Assembly (NCBI GenBank): GCA_937894935.1
Contig: CALAYC010000193.1
Location: forward strand, 1 to 33,428
Length of the DNA stretch: 33,428 bases
Direction of reading: 5' to 3'
Source of the DNA: an uncultured Verrucomicrobiota bacterium
GTDB lineage: Bacteria; Verrucomicrobiota; Verrucomicrobiia; Limisphaerales; JADLHS01
Below, in pieces: positions 9,131 to 16,414 of the stretch (positions within the stretch are counted from its first letter, which is position 1; every line of letters begins with the position of its first letter). Below the pieces are notes generated by a model. It made no database searches and was not told the DNA's origin. It saw only the letters and a list, made by a program, of their open reading frames with translations. Position numbers and translations under genes: made by a program.

Positions 9131-9139
9131 CATTGCCTC

Positions 9140-10213
9140 ATGAAGAAACTCCTCTGCCTTGCAATTACCGGAGTCTGGCTCGCGTTGCTGTCGGGTTGTC
9201 AGATTCCAAAGATGAGCGACGCGCCGCGGTTTGAACCGCGCGCCACGGGTGTTTTCAGTAATGCCGCCGCCGGCATCAACGTCGGTCGCCAGTTGGATTC
9301 CTCCCTGCTCCAGCCGCCGGAAGATCTGTTCACACTGGGCCCGGGTGATCACATCGAAATAGAAATTTGGGGACGCCCGACGAGCCGGCGTGAATTGACT
9401 ATCGGCCCGGATGGCAAAATCTACTATGACCTGCTTCCTGGCATCGATGTTTGGGGAATGACACTCAGCGAAGCACGCCGTCACCTGGAAGAACGCCTGA
9501 ACGAACTTTACAGCGGAGTGCAATTATCCGTGGCGTTACGAGGTGTCGGCAGTAAATACATCTGGATGCTCGGTTCAGTGCAGAAACCCGGATTATATCC
9601 GACCGGAGCTCCCACCACGTTGCTGGAAGCCTTGTCGCTTGCGGGCGGAACGCGCCGGTCGCAATCAGCTATCACAACAGTGGATACCGCAGATTTGCGT
9701 CATGCCTTTGTTGTGCGGCAAGGCGAAATCCTCCCCGTTGATTTTCAACGGCTGCTGGAGCATGGCGACATGAGTCAGAATATTTATCTGCAACCGGATG
9801 ATTTCATTTTTGTGCCATCCGGCGCCGCGCGCGAAATCTATCTGTTCGGCGCCGTGCGCAGTCCGCGGGCGATGCCTCTCTCGGAAACGCCGACGCTGAT
9901 AGCGGCGATAACTGCGGGAGGCGGGCTGGCTGGTGATGCTTATGCTTCTCAAGTTGCAATCGTACGCGGCTCACTGGTCAATCCACAAATCGCCGTGGTT
10001 GATTACGAAGAGATCATCAAAGGAAAAGCCGGAGATATTTTGTTGGAGCCGCGCGACATCGTCTTTGTTCCGCGCAGTCCGTATCGGTTTATCCGCAATT
10101 ACCTCGACGCCGTGCTGAATACATTTGTCTTTACCGTCGCTGCTAACGAAGGCGCAAATGCGTTTACCGAAAATCGGCGCCTTGGCGTAGCCGTGCCAGT
10201 GGGAAATCAGTAG
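9140..10213 (+). CDS. Wza-type polysaccharide export lipoprotein with SLBB domains (second of a pair)
   Basis: A 357-residue lipoprotein. The N-terminus MKKLLCLAITGVWLALLSGC carries a lipobox (LLSGC) with the lipidated Cys at residue 20. The export domain starts at FTLGPGDHIEIEIWGRP. SLBB-like modules start at KYIWMLGSVQKPGLYPTG and EIYLFGAVRSPRAMPL. Shared landmarks with the preceding protein (SFVVRNGK/AFVVRQGE, DLSQNIMLEPDDYVF/DMSQNIYLQPDDFIF, VIRGSLNNP/IVRGSLVNP) show that the pair arose by duplication. The lipid anchor suggests an outer-membrane position, with the partner as the soluble or periplasmic component; that division of labour is inferred. Confidence 0.92.
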   Translation: MKKLLCLAITGVWLALLSGCQIPKMSDAPRFEPRATGVFSNAAAGINVGRQLDSSLLQPPEDLFTLGPGDHIEIEIWGRPTSRRELTIGPDGKIYYDLLPGIDVWGMTLSEARRHLEERLNELYSGVQLSVALRGVGSKYIWMLGSVQKPGLYPTGAPTTLLEALSLAGGTRRSQSAITTVDTADLRHAFVVRQGEILPVDFQRLLEHGDMSQNIYLQPDDFIFVPSGAAREIYLFGAVRSPRAMPLSETPTLIAAITAGGGLAGDAYASQVAIVRGSLVNPQIAVVDYEEIIKGKAGDILLEPRDIVFVPRSPYRFIRNYLDAVLNTFVFTVAANEGANAFTENRRLGVAVPVGNQ

Positions 10214-10259
10214 GCGACTGCGGAAAAATTTTTCGCGCGGAAATATTTTGGCTGATGGC

Positions 10260-10288
10260 TTGACGCTTCGGAGGCTCGACCGCATATT
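10260..10288 (+). promoter_or_regulatory. Promoter of rpoD
   Basis: TTGACG (10260-10265) and CATATT (10283-10288) are separated by 17 bases. Upstream lie a perfect 12-base palindrome GAAAAATTTTTC (10223-10234) and an AT-rich stretch (10240-10249) at UP-element position. The predicted leader is about 45 bases long and has no Shine-Dalgarno sequence. Confidence 0.45.
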
Positions 10289-10338
10289 CCGAAGCCGATC
10301 CACTCAGGCGAAGAAGTTGTTCATCGTTTTTTATTCGT

Positions 10339-12156
10339 ATGCGCAAAACGAAGGTTCGTGTTTCGGGGGCCAAGGCCGCGAGTTTCAAATCCGCTCAGAC
10401 TGAAAAGTTGAATGGCCACCGGGTTACCACCGAACCCAGCATTCCGGATTCCGCCGCCTTGGACGACGACGCGCAATCGCATCGCATCCAACCATTGACC
10501 GGCACCTCGCCGGCAGAGATCGCCAATAAAGTTAAGGAACTCATTCGCCTCGCCCGCGAACAAGGGCATCTCACCTACAGCGACATCAATGATGCGCTGC
10601 CGGAAAATCTCGTTTCGCCCGAGGAGATGGACGACATCCTCACGAAACTCCGCAATCTCGAAATTGAAATTGTGGACGCAGCGGACATTGACCAGGTCAA
10701 TCAATCCACGGCTGATGACGAAGACAAAGGTCGCCTCGACGTGTTGGATGATCCGGTCCGCATGTATCTGAAGCAGATGGGCCAGGTGCCGTTGCTGACG
10801 CGCGAACAGGAGGTGGAAATTTCCAAACGCATCGAAGACGCGGAACTGGAAGTTCAACGGATTATCTATTCGCTGGGTTTTACGGCAAAAGAACATCTCG
10901 CCATCGCTGAAAAACTCACCGCCGAACCGCCTCGCGAACGCTTTGACCGCGTGGTGCTGGATCAAAAAGCCGACAGCCGGGATTCCTATCTCCACGGCCT
11001 GCACAAAATCATTAAAACCGTGCGCGAACTGGATCATCAGGCTGATCAGGCTTATTACTCCTGGCGCACCGCCGGCTCAGCCTCCGCCCGCACTCGCGCA
11101 CATAATTTATTCTGCGAAATCAACAACAAGCTGCAGAACACGTTCAAGAAGTTCTATTTCAAGCACAAGGTTGTCGAAGAAATGGTCGTCGTGGCAGAGA
11201 ACATCCACGAAAAGATCCAGAATTCCCTTCGCCTCATCGAAAGCATCAAACAAAGCGGCCATTCCAGCGATCGCCAGCATCTCATGGATGCGGAGCAGGA
11301 AAAAATTCGTGCCTTGGAAGATTTCGTTCGCATGCCGGCCGCCGAATTCGCTAAGGCCCACGAATCGCTCCAGTCCTTCACCGCCAAAGCGCATCAGGCG
11401 AAGACCGAAATGGTCGAAGCGAATCTGCGGCTCGTCATTTCCATCGCGAAGAAATACACCAATCGCGGCATGTCCTTCCTCGATCTCATCCAGGAAGGCA
11501 ACATGGGTTTAATGAAAGCCGTGGAGAAATTCGAGTATCGCCGCGGCTACAAGTTTTCGACCTACGCCACCTGGTGGATTCGTCAGGCCGTCACTCGCGC
11601 GATTGCCGATCAGGCCCGCACCATTCGCATTCCGGTGCACATGATCGAAACAATCAACAAACTGATGCGTGCGCAGAAACGACTCTTGCAGGATTTCGGA
11701 CGCGAACCAACGGCGGAAGAACTGGCCGACGATTTGCAGTATCCGGTCGAACGCGTCCGCGCCATTCTCAAAATGGCGCAGCAGCCGATTTCTCTACAAG
11801 CGCCCGTCGGCGATGGCGAAGAAACCAGCCTGGGCGATTTCATCGAAGACAAGAACACCGAGAACCCGATTGATATTACCAGCTTTGCGCTGCTCAAAGA
11901 CAAGTTAACTGCAGTGCTTTCCAGCTTGAATGAACGCGAACGCAAAGTGCTCGAACTCCGCTTCGGCATCGGCGATGGCTACGCGCGCACGCTGGAAGAA
12001 GTCGGCAAACAATTTCGCGTCACCCGCGAACGCATTCGGCAGATTGAAGCCAAAGCACTGCGCAAAATGCGCCATCCCACGCGTATTCGCCAACTACACG
12101 GCTTCCTTGAAATCGAAGACATCGAGCACCTGTTGCAAGGTCGGAACTTGCTGTAA
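10339..12156 (+). CDS. rpoD: Primary RNA polymerase sigma factor (sigma70/RpoD)
   Basis: A 605-residue group 1 sigma factor that directs RNA polymerase to housekeeping promoters. Region 1.1 is present (IANKVKELIRLAREQGHLTYSDIND, about residues 58-110), which marks a primary sigma. Region 1.2 starts at DPVRMYLKQMG. A non-conserved insert of about 150 residues follows, then region 2 (NLRLVISIAKKYTNRGMSFLDLIQEGN; the -10-binding YKFSTYATWWIRQA), region 3 (IRIPVHMIETINKL) and region 4 (LEEVGKQFRVTRERIRQIEAKALRKMRHP). Region 4 is followed by a short extra tail (EIEDIEHLLQGRNLL) after the usual end. The ATG fits because the N-terminal 55 residues are low-complexity and precede region 1.1; the exact start is slightly uncertain. 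Confidence 0.96.
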   Translation: MRKTKVRVSGAKAASFKSAQTEKLNGHRVTTEPSIPDSAALDDDAQSHRIQPLTGTSPAEIANKVKELIRLAREQGHLTYSDINDALPENLVSPEEMDDILTKLRNLEIEIVDAADIDQVNQSTADDEDKGRLDVLDDPVRMYLKQMGQVPLLTREQEVEISKRIEDAELEVQRIIYSLGFTAKEHLAIAEKLTAEPPRERFDRVVLDQKADSRDSYLHGLHKIIKTVRELDHQADQAYYSWRTAGSASARTRAHNLFCEINNKLQNTFKKFYFKHKVVEEMVVVAENIHEKIQNSLRLIESIKQSGHSSDRQHLMDAEQEKIRALEDFVRMPAAEFAKAHESLQSFTAKAHQAKTEMVEANLRLVISIAKKYTNRGMSFLDLIQEGNMGLMKAVEKFEYRRGYKFSTYATWWIRQAVTRAIADQARTIRIPVHMIETINKLMRAQKRLLQDFGREPTAEELADDLQYPVERVRAILKMAQQPISLQAPVGDGEETSLGDFIEDKNTENPIDITSFALLKDKLTAVLSSLNERERKVLELRFGIGDGYARTLEEVGKQFRVTRERIRQIEAKALRKMRHPTRIRQLHGFLEIEDIEHLLQGRNLL

Positions 12157-12183
12157 TCACAGGCTGCCAGCGCGAGAAAAGGC

Positions 12184-12211
12184 TTGTCGCCTCGCGGCTT
12201 CCCCGCAGAAT
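12184..12211 (+). promoter_or_regulatory. Probable tRNA promoter
   Basis: TTGTCG (12184-12189) and CAGAAT (12206-12211) are 16 bases apart; the -10 hexamer ends 11 bases before the first tRNA base. A weak hairpin (CGCGAG 12171-12176 with CTCGCG 12191-12196, no T-run) overlaps it and might end rpoD transcription. Confidence 0.35.
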
Positions 12212-12222
12212 CTCTCCACCTC

Positions 12223-12298
12223 GGGCCCATAGCTCAGCGGTTAGAGCAGGCGACTCATAATCGCTTGGTCCTCGGTTCAAATCCGAGTGGGCCCACCA
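12223..12298 (+). tRNA. tRNA with CAU anticodon, most like tRNA-Ile2 (lysidine type)
   Basis: A 76-base cloverleaf with encoded CCA. The acceptor GGGCCCA pairs with TGGGCCC. The D stem is GCTC/GAGC, the anticodon stem GGCGA/TCGCT, the anticodon loop CTCATAA (anticodon CAT), and the T arm CTCGG-TTCAAAT-CCGAG. The D and anticodon arms (AGAGCAGGCGACTCATAA, then TCGCTTGGTC) match the E. coli minor tRNA-Ile2 as I recall it, not elongator or initiator Met. If so, C34 must be modified to lysidine by TilS to read AUA. It ends 4 bases before the stop codon of the kinase gene on the opposite strand. Confidence 0.9.
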
Positions 12299-12302
12299 AT
12301 TT

Positions 12303-13772
12303 TCACAACACGCGCTGAACCGCATCCTGCCAGCCACGATACAATCGCCGCGCATCGGCTTCCGTCATCTTCGGTCGAAACCGCTTTTGCACGCGTGCGA
12401 CCTTTGTGAGTTGATTCCATTCAATAATTCCCAATCCCAACAATCCCAACAACGCCGCGCCCCACGCCGAACTTTCCGCAACTTCGGCCACATCCAACTC
12501 TGTTCGCGTAATGTCAGCAGTAAATTGCATGAGGAATTTATTTCGCGTCGGGCCGCCATCCGCCTGAAGATTTCGCAGTTTCACCCGACCATCAGCGCGC
12601 ATCATTTCGAGCACGTCGCGAATCTGATACGCAATCGCTTCGAGCGCCGCGCGAACAATGTGTTCTTTCCGCGTGTGTCCTGTCATGCCGACGATCGCCG
12701 CCCGCGCTTCCGGCGCCCAATACGGCGCGCTTAATCCGGCAAACGCCGGAACAAGGTAAACGCCACCGTTATCTTTCACACTCAATGCAAGGCGCTCCAC
12801 TTCATTTGCGTTATCAATGAGTTCGAGTTGATTTTTTAGCCACTCAATCGTCGCGGCGGAGAAATTGATAAGCCCCTCAAATGCGTAAGTCGGTTTGCCC
12901 TGATAAACCCACGCCAGCGCCGTGACCGCGCCTTTCTCTGACACCCGCAACTTGGCGCCGATGTTGAGCAATACACTCGTGCCCGTGCCGAAGGTGGCTT
13001 TGGCTGTGCCCGGCTGATAACAACGCTGCGCAAAAAGCGAAGCCTGCGAATCGCCCATCACGCCGATGATCGGAATGTGTTCTGGCAATATACCGCCAGC
13101 ATCCGTCTCGCCGAATTGCGCCGCGCTTTCCCGCACTTCGGGTAACGCGCTCGTCGGAACTTTGAAAAGCTTGCAAAGTTCGGAATCCCACTTCAGCTTG
13201 CCAATGTCGAACAGCAACGTGCGACTGGCATTGGTGTAATCAGTAGCGAACACTTTTCTGCCAGTGAGTCGGTAAATCAGATACGCATCGACAGTCCCGA
13301 TAACGGCATTCCCACTTTTCAGTTTCGCCGCGAGATCTGGTTTGTTCTCGATCAACCAACGGATTTTTGACGCGGAGAAATAGGTATCAATCTTCAATCC
13401 GGTTTTCTTGAGCACGCTCGGGCCGCGCCCTTGCTTCGTGAGCTTGGCGCAAATAGCGTCGCCGCGCCGATCCTGCCACACGAGTGCGTGATGCAACGGC
13501 TTGCCGGTTTTACGATCAAACACGAGCACGGTCTCGCGTTGGTTGGTGATGCTGAATGCGACGAGCTTCGCGAGCTTGGGACGATTGCGCTTGGCGATTT
13601 CGCCGATAACGGCCAGCACGTTTTTCCAGATTTCCTCGGCATCATGTTCTACCCAACCTGGCCGCGGACAAATCTGCCGATGATTGCGTGAAGCTTTGTC
13701 CAACACCTTGCCGCGCGCATCGAACAGAATCGCTTTCGTCGCGGACGTGCTTTGGTCGATAGCAAGGATCAT
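12303..13772 (-). CDS. FGGY family carbohydrate kinase, glycerol-kinase-like but with altered substrate pocket
   Basis: A 489-residue sugar kinase closest to GlpK: DQSTSATKAI phosphate loop, SITNQRET (Arg79-Glu80), VWQDRR (Trp99), TYFSASK (Tyr131), TDYTNASRTLLF, and FAGLSAPYWAPEARA. The catalytic Asp241 is present. Two residues that contact or pack on glycerol in E. coli GlpK differ: the Gln after the catalytic Asp (GDQQ) is Ser242 here (GDSQ), and Phe270 (GTGCF) is Ser266 (GTGTS). The fructose-1,6-bisphosphate loop GGKGGTR is also missing. The substrate may therefore be a larger polyol or ketose. The start was chosen at MILAIDQST because an upstream in-frame ATG would add 26 residues derived from a repeat element. 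It lies last in a minus-strand isomerase/transketolase cluster. Usual annotation would be glpK; I leave the symbol open. Confidence 0.85.
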   Translation of the reverse strand: MILAIDQSTSATKAILFDARGKVLDKASRNHRQICPRPGWVEHDAEEIWKNVLAVIGEIAKRNRPKLAKLVAFSITNQRETVLVFDRKTGKPLHHALVWQDRRGDAICAKLTKQGRGPSVLKKTGLKIDTYFSASKIRWLIENKPDLAAKLKSGNAVIGTVDAYLIYRLTGRKVFATDYTNASRTLLFDIGKLKWDSELCKLFKVPTSALPEVRESAAQFGETDAGGILPEHIPIIGVMGDSQASLFAQRCYQPGTAKATFGTGTSVLLNIGAKLRVSEKGAVTALAWVYQGKPTYAFEGLINFSAATIEWLKNQLELIDNANEVERLALSVKDNGGVYLVPAFAGLSAPYWAPEARAAIVGMTGHTRKEHIVRAALEAIAYQIRDVLEMMRADGRVKLRNLQADGGPTRNKFLMQFTADITRTELDVAEVAESSAWGAALLGLLGLGIIEWNQLTKVARVQKRFRPKMTEADARRLYRGWQDAVQRVL

Positions 13773-13778
13773 GTCATT

Positions 13779-13863
13779 GGAGCGCGACTGTGTCCGCAAG
13801 ACCAGTCGCAACTGGATGCGCCACACCTTGCTGCGACCGGTGTTTTGCACACAGCCGCGCTCC
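13779..13863. repeat. REP-like bipartite palindromic element
   Basis: Two 32-base arms (13779-13810 and 13832-13863) are inverted copies with 26 of 32 positions identical. Each arm can itself fold: GCGACTG pairs with CAGTCGC in the first, and GCGGCTGTGT with a near-complement in the second. Differences in the second arm keep pairing through G-T pairs, so structure appears conserved. It fills most of the 112-base gap between the kinase and the transketolase C-half. It is the source of the N-terminal extension of the longest kinase ORF. Confidence 0.75.
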
Positions 13864-13884
13864 GTCGGATGGGGCTTAGATTCG

Positions 13885-14886
13885 TCATTTGCCGATCAGT
13901 TTTACCGCCGCTTCCGTCAATCCTTCCATGCTGATCCCGTAATGCCGGAATATATCCGCCTGCGCGCCGGGAACAGTTTCTTCATCAGGAATGCCGACGA
14001 TGCGGAACGATTTGCACACGCCAGCTTGCAACAGCGTGGAAGCCACGGCTTCGCCGAGACCACCGTTCACCATGTGTTCTTCCACCGTGATAACGGCACT
14101 ACACTCGCGACCGGCCTTGAGGATCGATTCCGTGTCCAAAGGCTTCACGGTGTGAACCGAAAGCACACGCGCTTGAACCCCCTGCTCCGCCAGTTGCGCC
14201 GCTGCCAACACGGCGTGAATCGCCGTTTCACCCGTAACGACAAATGCCACGTCATTGCCATCGCGCAAAGTGATGGCCTTTCCGACTTCAAACTTCGTTT
14301 CGGGTTGATGCAAATGATACATCGCCGCTTTGCCGAATCGGACGAACACCGGTTTGGTCGCGGTCGCCGCAAAGCGAATGGCTTCGCGCGACTCAAAATT
14401 ATCCGCCGGAACGATAAGGGTGAGGTTGTTGATGGCACGCAGCACCGCAAGGTCATGGAGCGAATGATGTGTCGTGCCCAAAGCGCCGTAGCTGACGCCG
14501 GAACTGATGCCAATCAGCACCGCGGGAACATCCGAATAACACACGTCGTTCTTAATCTGTTCCAACGCACGTGCCGTTAAAAAACAACTCGGTGACACGC
14601 CAAAAGCTTTTTTCCCACAAGCCGCTAATCCTGCCGTGATGCCGACAAGATTTTGTTCCGCAATTCCCACCTCAACAATCTGCTTAGGCAACGCTTTACC
14701 GAACGGTGCGAGCTTACCTGAACCGCGAGAATCGCTCGTCACCGCGATGATGTTCGGATTCGCTTTCGCCAGCTCTTCCAGCGTCGCAGCAAATTCTTCC
14801 AGATTGGCGCGACCCATTTTCAAACCGAGTTTTTCCGCCATCGTTTTTGCGGCGGGCGTGAACATGGAGGGGGCAGGCGCGCTCAT
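13885..14886 (-). CDS. Transketolase, C-terminal subunit (split enzyme)
   Basis: A 333-residue pyrimidine-binding plus C-terminal half of transketolase. It contains VTSDSRGSG, the catalytic Glu77 in VEVGIAEQN (the residue that activates the TPP aminopyrimidine), SSGVSYGALGTTHHSLHD, IVPADNFE and a C-terminal domain (VLSVHTVKPLD; TVEEHMVNGGLGEAVAS). With the N-terminal subunit it transfers two-carbon ketol units between sugar phosphates. The start was placed at MSAPAPS because the 29 residues upstream of it are encoded by repeat sequence. The two halves are separated by about 600 bases containing a DUF559 gene remnant, although they are still in the usual N-half then C-half order. Confidence 0.93.
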   Translation of the reverse strand: MSAPAPSMFTPAAKTMAEKLGLKMGRANLEEFAATLEELAKANPNIIAVTSDSRGSGKLAPFGKALPKQIVEVGIAEQNLVGITAGLAACGKKAFGVSPSCFLTARALEQIKNDVCYSDVPAVLIGISSGVSYGALGTTHHSLHDLAVLRAINNLTLIVPADNFESREAIRFAATATKPVFVRFGKAAMYHLHQPETKFEVGKAITLRDGNDVAFVVTGETAIHAVLAAAQLAEQGVQARVLSVHTVKPLDTESILKAGRECSAVITVEEHMVNGGLGEAVASTLLQAGVCKSFRIVGIPDEETVPGAQADIFRHYGISMEGLTEAAVKLIGK

Positions 14887-15094
14887 TTGAAAGAAATGAA
14901 TGGTGATCTGGAAAAACTGAGAGTCGCCTCTCCCGGCACTCCGTTGCTGGGAAAGGGAATCGGAAGCCCGCACATCGGTGCAACGACACGTTCGGGCGAC
15001 CGAACATCGTAAGTCACGACCGCGACCGCTCCCTCGCCTCCATTCCGAATGGAGAAGGGGGCTGGGGAAAGAAGGTGCTCTTGAAAATAATGAA
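14887..15094. repeat. Intergenic repeat cluster flanking the DUF559 remnant
   Basis: The 208-base stretch holds three short hairpins: TCCCGGCA/TGCTGGGA (14931-14938 with 14945-14952, one G-T pair), GTTCGG/CCGAAC (14990-14995 with 15000-15005) and CTCCATT/AATGGAG (15038-15044 with 15048-15054). The GGAGAAGGGGGCTG at 15051-15064 recurs inverted, in near-identical form, at 15398-15410 inside the DUF559 reading frame. Such gene-poor 'ctccc...ggag' repeats commonly accompany DUF559 genes. No intact gene is seen here. Confidence 0.6.
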
Positions 15095-15493
15095 TCACTG
15101 GGAATTTCCCTTCTTCGGAATTATTTGGTCAGGATTCGGTGGAACAAACCGATGGTTTTGTGCGTCTTGCTGCATTTGCGCAGGCAGACCATGGTGAAAA
15201 CCATCCAGTTCAATAGACAACTTTGCGGTGGGGCAATAAAAGTCGAGGTAGTAATCGCCGACTTGATGTTGGCGGTGGAACTTGACCCCGGCAAAGCGGC
15301 CAGCTTTCAATGCGCGCCAGAGCTCTTTTTCCTCGTCGGTTTGATTGCCGCGCAGAAGGCAGGCGAGAGATGTAGATTTCGCTGTAGCCTTTCCATGCAG
15401 CCCCTCTCCCTGGACCGGAATCGCGCCGGCTTGAGTGGCAGCCTTCGACAGCGAGGGAATCACGCGCTGGGTAATTTGTACGTTGTTCGCCAT
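15095..15493 (-). pseudogene. Truncated DUF559 (Vsr-like endonuclease fold) gene
   Basis: Residues 50-105 match DUF559: NQTDEEKELWRALKAGRF, then VKFHRQHQVGDYYLDFYC, then AKLSIELDG with the D...E-x-D pattern of PD-(D/E)XK nucleases. Complete proteins continue through a helix to a final strand with R-F-W-N; here that part is missing and the frame ends in an unrelated Pro-rich 23-residue tail. The N-terminal 45 residues read through repeat sequence (GEGLHGKATAKSTS). The ATG at 15493 lies 2 bases after the transketolase N-half stop; a GTG at 15499 would overlap it. It probably arrived as part of a repeat unit and has decayed. No function in carbohydrate metabolism is expected. Confidence 0.7.
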
Positions 15494-15495
15494 GG

Positions 15496-16326
15496 TCACG
15501 CGCTCTTCAGTCCAGCTTCCGCCACATCCAGTTCGGCCAGCGCTTGTTTCAATTCCGTTTCATTCGGCACGCCGTGATGCCATTTGGCGACGTTTTCCAT
15601 AAAACTCACGCCTTTGCCTTTCACAGTGTTCGCAATGATGAAAGTCGGCTTCCCGGATTCAGGCGGGTCGGTCAGAGCTTTCGTGAGTTCGGCATAGTCG
15701 TGACCGTTGACGCACCGAACCGTCCAACCAAATGCGCGCCATTTATCTGCCAACGGTTCATTGCACATCACCTCGCGCGTGTGGCCGGTAATCTGAAGCG
15801 TGTTGTGATCGAGAATGGCGAACAGGTTATCCAGCTTGTAATGCGCGGCGGCCAACGCCGCTTCCCAGTTTGAACCTTCGGCGAGTTCACCGTCACCGAG
15901 CAGAGTAAACACGCGATAATTTGCGGAATCCATTTTGCCCGCGAGCGCCATACCGATGCAAATCGGCAAACCGTGTCCCAACGCGCCGGTGTTCATCTCG
16001 ATGCCGGGAATGTGTCGCGTCGGATGACCGACGTAATGCGATTGATAACGGCAAACCGTGTCCAAATCCGATGCTGGAAAAAATCCGCGATCCGCAAGCA
16101 CGGTATAGAGCGCTTCGACGCAATGACCTTTGCTTTGCACGTAACGGTCGCGCGTCGGGCTGGTGAATGTCTGCGGCGAGACGTTGAGCACGCGGTTGTA
16201 GAGGACATTGAGAATGTCCATGCACGACAATCCGCCACCGGTATGTCCCGCCCCGGCATTGTGGATGAGCCGAAGCATCGTGCGACGCAGCGAAATGACT
16301 TTCAGTTGGAGCTCTTGGTCGGTCAT
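15496..16326 (-). CDS. Transketolase, N-terminal subunit (split enzyme)
   Basis: A 276-residue TPP-diphosphate-binding half of transketolase. Landmarks are NAGAGHTGGGLSCMDIL, DRYVQSKGHCVEALYTVLAD, HPTRHIPGIEMNTGALGHGLPIC and the TPP/metal motif GDGELAEGSNWEAA ending in LDHNTLQ. The length matches the stand-alone N-subunits of two-gene transketolases. The start MTDQELQLKV was preferred to an upstream ATG that adds MFRGLGFFF from repeat-derived leader. AGG lies 11 bases upstream, a weak ribosome-binding site at best. The upstream gap to the isomerase gene is almost entirely an inverted-repeat element. Confidence 0.93.
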   Translation of the reverse strand: MTDQELQLKVISLRRTMLRLIHNAGAGHTGGGLSCMDILNVLYNRVLNVSPQTFTSPTRDRYVQSKGHCVEALYTVLADRGFFPASDLDTVCRYQSHYVGHPTRHIPGIEMNTGALGHGLPICIGMALAGKMDSANYRVFTLLGDGELAEGSNWEAALAAAHYKLDNLFAILDHNTLQITGHTREVMCNEPLADKWRAFGWTVRCVNGHDYAELTKALTDPPESGKPTFIIANTVKGKGVSFMENVAKWHHGVPNETELKQALAELDVAEAGLKSA

Positions 16327-16339
16327 GAAAAAGAAACCT

Positions 16340-16414
16340 AAACCGCGAAACACACGGAAATGGGAAAATCTTTCTGATCTTTGTTGTTCGCGTATTTGGC
16401 GTATTTCGCGGTTA
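16340..16414. repeat. 75-bp inverted-repeat intergenic element
   Basis: The arms AACCGCGAAACAC (16341-16353) and GTATTTCGCGGTT (16401-16413) are inverted copies with 12 of 13 bases matching. Between them is an AT-rich spacer with repeated CGTATTTGG/CGTATTTCG units. The general form (aaccgcgaaa...tttcgcggtt) is one I recognise as a frequent intergenic repeat in Verrucomicrobia and Planctomycetes. The right end overlaps the stop codon of the isomerase gene (TAA, complement of 16412-16414), so the element supplies that stop. Confidence 0.7.

Noticed and set aside
10321..11037. Open frame of 238 codons on the minus strand
   Set aside because: Antisense shadow of the N-terminal part of rpoD; the plus-strand frame has unmistakable sigma70 regions.
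12223..12298. tRNA gene as integration site of a genomic island
   Set aside because: No integrase gene and no direct repeat of the tRNA 3' end was seen in the window; flanking genes are housekeeping or metabolic.
13684..14580. Long open frame (298 codons) on the plus strand
   Set aside because: It lies antisense to the well-supported transketolase C-half and through the REP-like element; its translation has no family features, while the minus strand has clear catalytic motifs.
14883..15098. 71-codon minus-strand frame through the repeat cluster
   Set aside because: Reads through short hairpins and repeat sequence with no family features; likely a chance frame, perhaps including debris of the DUF559 unit.
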